Positions 5,789 to 10,113 of a stretch of DNA of 10,113 nt are shown here, in pieces. Source of the DNA: an uncultured Desulfuromonadales bacterium. Lineage in GTDB: Bacteria; Desulfobacterota; Desulfuromonadia; Desulfuromonadales; Geopsychrobacteraceae. The stretch covers positions 1 to 10,113 of the forward strand of contig CALZLE010000375.1 of NCBI GenBank assembly GCA_945788205.1, given 5' to 3'. Below the pieces are notes generated by a model. The model ran no database searches, had not been told where the DNA came from, and saw only the letters and a list, made by a program, of their open reading frames with translations. Each line of letters starts with the position of its first letter. The first letter of the stretch is position 1. Position numbers and translations under genes: made by a program.

Positions 5789-8224
5789 ATGGCCAAAGTC
5801 GATTTACACGCCCATTCCAAGTATTCCAACCGACCGTCCGAATGGTTCCTGCAGCGGCTGGGAGCATCCGAGTCCTACACCGAACCGGAATCAATTTACC
5901 TGCTGGCCCGCAGCCGGGGGATGGATTTCGTCACCGTCACCGACCATAACTGCATGCGTGCCTCGCTGGAGCTGGTAGAGAAGTATCCACAACACTGCTT
6001 CACCGGGGTTGAAGCGACCGCCTATTTTCCCGAGGATGGCTGTAAGATTCATATCCTGATTTATGGGCTGGATCAGGATCAGTTCACGGTGATCCAAAAA
6101 CTGCGGCGCAATATCTACCAGCTGCGCGATTACCTGCGTGACCAGGATCTGGCCTGCGTCGTTGCGCACGCCACTTACTCGATCAACAACCGGCTGTCCC
6201 TCGATCATCTGGAAAAGCTGATCCTGCTGTTCAATAATTTTGAAGGACGTAACGGCAGCCGCAGCACCCTGCACAACGATGTGTTGGCGCGGGTTCTGCG
6301 AGGACTCGCTCCTGCTGATATCATGCTGTTGCAGAGCAAGCATGGACTGCAGACCTGGGGTGCGACCCCTTGGCAGAAAGGTTTAACCGGCGGCTCCGAC
6401 GACCATGCCGGTTTTTTTATTGGCAAGACCAACACCGAGGCGCATGCCGCAACCCCGCAGGAATTCATTGCCCAGCTGAAAATGGGGCAGATGCTGCCGT
6501 TAGGCAGGCAGAACGATTTCCAGGGGCTGACCTTCGCGATCTATAAGATCGCCTACGATTTTTCCCGGCAGCACAATACCCCATTCTGCCACTCGACGGT
6601 CAGCGAATTGACCCAGCACCTGTTCAGCGAAAAGCGGCTCGGGTTCAAAGATCGGCTGAAATTGAACAAACTGAAGCGGCAGAAGGAAAATCCGATCTAT
6701 CAGAGTATCGTGCGGCTGATCGAAACCAGTAAAACGCTTGATCATGATGATATTGACAGCCGCCTCGACCTTCTCTACGAGTGCATCAGCGATGTTTCAG
6801 ATCAGTATTTCTGCTCGCTGCTGAAATCGCTCGATGCCGACATCCAGGAGATGGACATCATCCGGATGATCCAGGGACTCTCCTCGACCATCCCCGGCAT
6901 CTTTCTGTCGGTGCCGTTCTTCTCATCTTTCCGGCACATGTTCGGCGATCGCGAGCTGATCAACAACCTCGACATGACTCTCGGCAAACAGACCGAGAAT
7001 CGTCCCAAGCGGATCCTCTGGCTGACCGACACCCTGACCGATCTGAACGGCGTCTCGATGACCTTGCAGACAATCGGCCGCCTGGCCGACGAAAAGGGCT
7101 ACGATATCCGTATCCTCGCCAGCCTCGATCCGGAGCAGGATCACGGCAGCCTGCCGCGGTCGACCCTGCTGGTGCAGCCGATCCACGAATTCAAGCTGCC
7201 GCATTACGAGCAGTTGCAGGTCAAGATGCCATCGGTGCTGCGGATGTTGAAAGCGGTTTACGCCTACAATCCGGACGAGGTGTATATTTCCACCCCCGGT
7301 CCGGTCGGCCTGCTCGGCTTGATGATGGGGAAGATGCTCGGCACCAGGGTCAGCGGCATCTACCATACCGATTTCACCATGGAGTCGGCTGAGATCCTCG
7401 ACGAACCGGCGGTCTCCAACATGATCGAGTCCTACAACAAATGGTTCTTCAGCCAGTTCGACACCCTGCTGGTACCGACCGAAGAGTATATGCAGCTGCT
7501 TAAGGAACGTGGCTACCGCTATCGTCACATGCAGCGCTTCCAGCGAGGTCTGCGCACTGAGCATTTTAAACCGGAGCGCAGTGCCAACCATCTCTACAGT
7601 GGTCAAAAACCGCGCCTGCTCTACTGTGGCCGGGTATCCAAGGACAAGAATCTTGCCTTCATGATACAAAGTTACCGTCAGTTGTTGACCAAGCATGCTG
7701 ATGCCTGCTTGACGATTGTTGGTGATGGACCCTACCTGCACGAACTTAAGGCTGATTGTCGGGATCTGCCAAATGTCGATTTTCTTGGCCGGGTCGACTA
7801 TCAGCAGCTGCCGAAAATCTACAACCGCCACGACCTGTTTCTTTTTCCCAGTATCACCGACACCTTCGGCATGGCGGTGCTGGAAGCCCAAGCCTGTGGT
7901 CTGCCGGCGCTGGTTTCCGATGTCGGCGGTCCGAAAGAGATCGTGGTCAACGGCCAGACCGGTCATGTGCTGCCGGTCCGCGATCCATCCGATTGGGCCA
8001 AAGCCCTCGACTACATGCTGCGTGATCTGAAGGAAGGCGGCGAAGCATACGTGCTGATGAGCAAAACCGCCCGGAGCCGCGTCGAAAACAATTACAGCTG
8101 GGACCGGATACTGCACAACATGGTCAAAGCTGATGCCATAGATGCGCCGCGCCAGCACAAGCTGCGGCACCACTCACCTTTCAAGCGACTTCTCAAGCTT
8201 GCTTCCAGCATGATGGTCGGCTAG
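5789..8224 (+). CDS. PHP-domain / GT4 glycosyltransferase fusion protein
   Basis: An 811-residue two-enzyme fusion. Residues 1-240 form a PHP metal-dependent phosphoesterase domain with its metal ligands apparently intact: H7 and H9 (DLHAHS), D52-H53 (TDH), E75, H89, H127 (VVAHA) and D204/H206 (GGSDDH). Residues 241-405 are a helical linker without a recognised domain. Residues 407-785 are a GT-B fold GT4 glycosyltransferase: N-terminal RILWLTDTLTDLNGVSMT, then LLYCGRVSKDKNL (R615, K620 for donor phosphate), IVGDGPY, VDFLGRVDY, and TDTFGMAVLEAQACGLPALV, where the E-x7-E motif reads D691-x7-E699. The GT half resembles the group containing PimB and SQD2-type enzymes that glycosylate lipids; the acceptor here is unknown. 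The last ~30 residues are basic and may touch the membrane. The start is firm (AAGGAG nine bases upstream), and a terminator follows 29 bases after the stop. Confidence 0.93.
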   Translation: MAKVDLHAHSKYSNRPSEWFLQRLGASESYTEPESIYLLARSRGMDFVTVTDHNCMRASLELVEKYPQHCFTGVEATAYFPEDGCKIHILIYGLDQDQFTVIQKLRRNIYQLRDYLRDQDLACVVAHATYSINNRLSLDHLEKLILLFNNFEGRNGSRSTLHNDVLARVLRGLAPADIMLLQSKHGLQTWGATPWQKGLTGGSDDHAGFFIGKTNTEAHAATPQEFIAQLKMGQMLPLGRQNDFQGLTFAIYKIAYDFSRQHNTPFCHSTVSELTQHLFSEKRLGFKDRLKLNKLKRQKENPIYQSIVRLIETSKTLDHDDIDSRLDLLYECISDVSDQYFCSLLKSLDADIQEMDIIRMIQGLSSTIPGIFLSVPFFSSFRHMFGDRELINNLDMTLGKQTENRPKRILWLTDTLTDLNGVSMTLQTIGRLADEKGYDIRILASLDPEQDHGSLPRSTLLVQPIHEFKLPHYEQLQVKMPSVLRMLKAVYAYNPDEVYISTPGPVGLLGLMMGKMLGTRVSGIYHTDFTMESAEILDEPAVSNMIESYNKWFFSQFDTLLVPTEEYMQLLKERGYRYRHMQRFQRGLRTEHFKPERSANHLYSGQKPRLLYCGRVSKDKNLAFMIQSYRQLLTKHADACLTIVGDGPYLHELKADCRDLPNVDFLGRVDYQQLPKIYNRHDLFLFPSITDTFGMAVLEAQACGLPALVSDVGGPKEIVVNGQTGHVLPVRDPSDWAKALDYMLRDLKEGGEAYVLMSKTARSRVENNYSWDRILHNMVKADAIDAPRQHKLRHHSPFKRLLKLASSMMVG

Positions 8225-8253
8225 TCACGACCACATATCTCTTGTTTCTTGTT

Positions 8254-8278
8254 GCCCGGGTCCTCCGGGCATTTTTTT
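8254..8278 (+). terminator. Intrinsic terminator after the PHP-GT4 gene
   Basis: GCCCGG (8254-8259) pairs with CCGGGC (8265-8270) across a five-base loop, followed by A and seven T at 8272-8278. This is a textbook Rho-independent terminator ending the plus-strand run. Confidence 0.93.
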
Positions 8279-8669
8279 GCGTGAAAAACAAGACCCGGTT
8301 GCTCGCGAGCAGTTCGAAAAATACTTTGCCGACAGCGCGATATGGCAGCGGACGACACCAGGATTTCACGCCATATTCTGCTTGGGGCGTCCCGGGTGGC
8401 AGAGAAGCGGGAGTGGTCGCCGGGAAAAGCGCTCAAGCCGCTGTCCCAAGGCCTGATATCCGCTATCTCCAAAAACTGCCACGATTACACTAAAAGTTCA
8501 GCTGCTCCGATCAAGTCGACAATACAAAGCAACAAAGGGCGCTCCGAAAAAGGAGTTGAAAACGCTGGAAAAGATTCTGATGGGACTTCTGGAAGGCAAA
8601 TGCCGCTTGAAAGATGCGGGCGTGGCTTGGAAGAAAAAGCCGAGTGAGCAGTGGTTACATAGAAAAAGT
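8279..8669. other. Stretch of ~390 bp without a convincing gene
   Basis: Bounded by two terminators. A 101-codon plus-strand frame at 8342-8647 has no ribosome binding site and a composition unlike protein. A second frame, from TTG 8556 to TAA 8729, reads more naturally (LKTLEKILMGLLEGKCRLKD), but its GGAG abuts the TTG with no spacing and the frame runs through the terminator hairpin, so it may be a gene fossil. A perfect 12-bp palindrome, TGCTCGCGAGCA, lies at 8300-8311. A weak promoter-like pair (TTGCTC at 8299-8304, TACTTT about 17 bases on) could drive a small RNA. None of these is well supported. Confidence 0.35.
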
Positions 8670-8700
8670 AACGCCCGGATAGTGGTTTTATCCGGGCGTT
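8670..8700. terminator. Bidirectional terminator between convergent directions
   Basis: AACGCCCGGATA (8670-8681) pairs perfectly over 12 bp with TATCCGGGCGTT (8689-8700) around a seven-base loop. On the plus strand TTCGTTT follows; on the minus strand TTACTTTTTCT follows. It ends the minus-strand lipoprotein transcript and could also stop any transcript from 8279-8669. Confidence 0.88.
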
Positions 8701-8725
8701 TTCGTTTGCTTCCTAAATGCTACCT

Positions 8726-9274
8726 TTAACCTTTGAACTGCGTCATCAAGCGCTCAACCATCTTCGGATCTTTCTTGTTGATCTCAAAGACCGCGGTTTC
8801 GCCGGCAGGTCCTGCGCCGAGGACGGTTTTCGCGTAAGGCATGTGGCCGTGAGCAGCAAATTTCTCTCTGCTCTCCTTGCTGCCAACCACGTAGAGCCGG
8901 CCCTGATATTTGAAGACAGCATAATCGTCACCCTTGCTTTCAACCAGGAATGGTGTTTTTTCATAAGTCGCCATCAGGCGTTCAACAAAACTCGGATCTT
9001 TCTTGGCAACTTCGAAAACAACGGTCTCACCCTGCGGACCGGTACCGAGGATGGTTTTGGTGTAGGGCAAGTGACCGTGGGGGGCGAACTTTTTGCTCAT
9101 CTCCTCGCTGCCGACGACATAGTGTCGATCCATGTAATCATAAACGAAGAAATTAGCTTCTTTGCTCAACAGTAGCCGTGGGCTGTTGCTTTCAATCTCA
9201 GCCTGCTTGGCGGTTCCTGCGCAGCCGGTCAGGGCGACAAACATCATTACCATTACGATCCAGATCTTTTGCAT
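8726..9274 (-). CDS. Putative lipoprotein with two tandem ~64-residue repeats
   Basis: A 182-residue exported lipoprotein of unknown function. The N-terminus (MQKIWIVMVMMFVALTGCAG) is a hydrophobic signal with lipobox LTGC and lipidation at C18. Residues 41-104 and 117-180 are an internal duplication, aligning without gaps with about 38 of 64 residues identical. Each repeat carries YVVGS, then KFA-x-HGH, P-Y-x-KT and a GET-x-VFE stretch. The pattern Y-x-x-x-x-YVVGS...KFA is faintly like the YHS domain, but without its cysteines; that is speculative. No cysteine remains after C18, and the conserved HGH pair in each repeat could bind a ligand or metal. The start is firm: AAGGAG six bases before ATG 9272-9274. 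The gene stands alone between terminators. Confidence 0.9.
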   Translation of the reverse strand: MQKIWIVMVMMFVALTGCAGTAKQAEIESNSPRLLLSKEANFFVYDYMDRHYVVGSEEMSKKFAPHGHLPYTKTILGTGPQGETVVFEVAKKDPSFVERLMATYEKTPFLVESKGDDYAVFKYQGRLYVVGSKESREKFAAHGHMPYAKTVLGAGPAGETAVFEINKKDPKMVERLMTQFKG

Positions 9275-9531
9275 CTTTAACTCCTTGTTGGGAAAATTTT
9301 GCCCATAAAAATAGATTCGCGTAAGCGTTCTGTTTGAGCTTGATAAGGGTTGCGTTAAAAGCGGAGCTGCAAATATTCTCCATACACAATTTTCATTTTA
9401 GAGGGTGCCGGCAGAATATTATCGGGGCAAGAGGGTTCGGTGAGAATTTGGAGAGGAAAGGTGAAGCAACAAAAAAGCCGTACCCTCTGCTGTAATCATA
9501 TGGATACGGCTTTTGCTTATCGATCCTTTTT
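9275..9531. other. Intergenic region upstream of the lipoprotein gene
   Basis: This gap must hold the minus-strand promoter of the lipoprotein gene, whose ribosome binding site (AAGGAG on the minus strand) is at 9281-9286. I see no clear -35/-10 pair. The left two thirds are AT-rich without a plausible gene; the right end holds the terminator of the next minus-strand gene. Confidence 0.4.
9471..9514 (-). terminator. Intrinsic terminator after the DUF3562-like gene
   Basis: Read on the minus strand, AAAAGCCGTA (9514-9505) pairs with TACGGCTTTT (9482-9473), and the T-run continues past the stem. The loop is long, about 22 bases. The ten-base stem is A/T-flanked on both sides, so it could also work on the plus strand. 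It lies 17 bases after the stop codon of the minus-strand small gene. Confidence 0.75.
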
Positions 9532-9741
9532 TTAGTGGCGATCCAGATTGTCTTTCACTTTCCGGCTGACGAAAATCGGCAGATAGGTACGGATACTGGC
9601 ATCGGCCATCAGCGGTTCCAGTTCGGCGAGATAGTTCGAACGCACCAGTTCCTGCTGCTCCGGGTATTGTTCGCAGAGGCGGTTGATCGCTTCTTCGTGT
9701 TGATTTTTTTCAATATCGTCCTGAAAATCTATATGTCCCAT
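9532..9741 (-). CDS. Small DUF3562-like protein (predicted helical bundle)
   Basis: A 69-residue acidic protein. The pattern of a helix ending INRLCEQYP, then QQELVRSNYLAELEPL, then ADASIRTYLPIFVSRKVKDNL matches the small DUF3562 family, predicted to form a three-helix dimerisation bundle; its role is unknown. I prefer the ATG at 9739-9741 (MGHIDF) because AGGTGG lies seven bases upstream. An in-frame ATG at 9757-9759 would add six residues but has no ribosome binding site and falls close to the likely transcription start. It is divergent from the phoH-like gene, with a terminator downstream. Confidence 0.75.
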   Translation of the reverse strand: MGHIDFQDDIEKNQHEEAINRLCEQYPEQQELVRSNYLAELEPLMADASIRTYLPIFVSRKVKDNLDRH

Positions 9742-9919
9742 AACTGGCCCACCTTTCATCTGAATTGTCTGCAGAGTTTCAGCAAATTGTCAGGGAGGTG
9801 TTAGCAGGAGATTTAAATTATGGGTTCGCGGGCTGATATTGAAACCTTAGCCTGATGCAAACATGCCCTTAACATTGTTGAATCAGACTGGCTCAATATC
9901 CCTCATCAAGGAGTCGGTC
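9742..9919. promoter_or_regulatory. Divergent promoter region between the DUF3562-like and phoH-like genes
   Basis: For the minus-strand gene, CTGACA (9793-9788) and GACAAT (9769-9764) with 18 bases between make a fair sigma-70 match, placing transcription start near 9757, which agrees with the downstream ATG. For the plus-strand gene I see no convincing promoter pair. AAGGAG at 9908-9913 is its ribosome binding site. Confidence 0.35.
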
Positions 9920-10113
9920 TTGCCACAAAAAAAATATCTTCTCGATACCAATGTTCTGCTGCACGACGCTCACTCCCTCCTCAATTTTGCCGACAATCAG
10001 GTGATACTGCCACTGGCAGTGATCGAAGAACTGGATCGCTTTAAAAAAGATGCCAATGAAAATGGCCGCAATGCCCGCCAGGTGTCGCGGACTCTTGATC
10101 GGCTGAGAACCCA
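9920..10113 (+). CDS. PIN-PhoH family ATPase, N-terminal PIN domain only (runs off the right edge)
   Basis: Only 64 residues lie in the window. They read as the start of the PIN-PhoH (YlaK/PhoH2-type) family, in which a PIN ribonuclease domain is joined to a PhoH ATPase domain; the full protein is usually about 440 residues. KKYLLDTNVLLHDAHSLLNF carries the first PIN acidic residue (LDTNV), VILPLAVIEELDRFKKD the second (EELD), and ENGRNARQVSRTLDRLR is typical of this subfamily. The start is TTG at 9920-9922, with AAGGAG six bases upstream; no in-frame ATG fits. The PhoH half is not seen and is assumed from the family. Confidence 0.88.
   Translation, partial: MPQKKYLLDTNVLLHDAHSLLNFADNQVILPLAVIEELDRFKKDANENGRNARQVSRTLDRLRT

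Noticed and set aside
6781..7392. 203-codon plus-strand frame overlapping the PHP-GT4 gene
   Set aside because: Arg/Asp/His-rich translation typical of an out-of-frame shadow in GC-rich coding DNA.
6923..8173. 416-codon open frame on the minus strand opposite the PHP-GT4 gene
   Set aside because: It lies wholly inside a gene with intact PHP and GT4 motifs; its translation has no recognisable domain and is a codon-bias shadow.
8342..8647. 101-codon plus-strand frame in the gap after the PHP-GT4 gene
   Set aside because: No ribosome binding site, no domain, and composition unlike a folded protein; kept only as a note on the gap.
9198..9389. 63-codon minus-strand frame overlapping the start of the lipoprotein gene
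   Set aside because: Conflicts with the clear signal peptide and ribosome binding site of the lipoprotein gene.
9819..9854. Eleven-codon frame (MGSRADIETLA) upstream of the phoH-like gene
   Set aside because: AGGAG lies upstream at a loose spacing, but so short a frame arises easily by chance and nothing else supports it.

Overview
The window is about 10.1 kb of bacterial chromosome with moderately high GC and dense, mostly short-spaced genes. Gene content and protein style suggest a deltaproteobacterium of the Desulfuromonadales/Geobacterales type. This is an inference from general resemblance, not from a marker gene. There is no rRNA, tRNA, CRISPR array or complete insertion sequence.

Left part (1-2600). 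A minus-strand gene of unknown function enters from the left edge. Its C-terminal part is in a different frame from the rest, and it carries a perfect 24-bp in-frame tandem duplication. Across a ~195-bp divergent gap lies a plus-strand gene for an FRG-domain protein, probably starting at a TTG codon. It is followed at once by a ~189-bp element with long imperfect inverted repeats that looks like a MITE or a decayed small transposon. The element overlaps the FRG stop codon and ends one base before the next gene's start codon.

Central part (2602-8278). Four plus-strand genes follow: dgkA (diacylglycerol kinase), an AEC-family membrane transporter, a 597-residue protein resembling TIM-barrel glycoside hydrolases, and an 811-residue fusion of a PHP metal-dependent phosphoesterase domain to a GT4 glycosyltransferase. 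The first three are nearly contiguous. The last follows a 96-bp gap with its own strong ribosome binding site, and the run ends at a clear intrinsic terminator. My working idea is that the last two proteins build or remodel a glycolipid or envelope glycan, with DgkA controlling the diacylglycerol pool. This is the most interesting candidate system in the window, but it rests on domain calls and gene order.

Right part (8279-10113). About 390 bp without a convincing gene leads to a bidirectional hairpin terminator. Next come a minus-strand lipoprotein made of two ~64-residue repeats, a second terminator, a small minus-strand protein resembling DUF3562, a divergent promoter region, and the N-terminal PIN domain of a PIN-PhoH ATPase gene that runs off the right edge. 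Three genes in the window (left-edge gene, FRG gene, phoH-like gene) appear to use TTG start codons with good ribosome binding sites.
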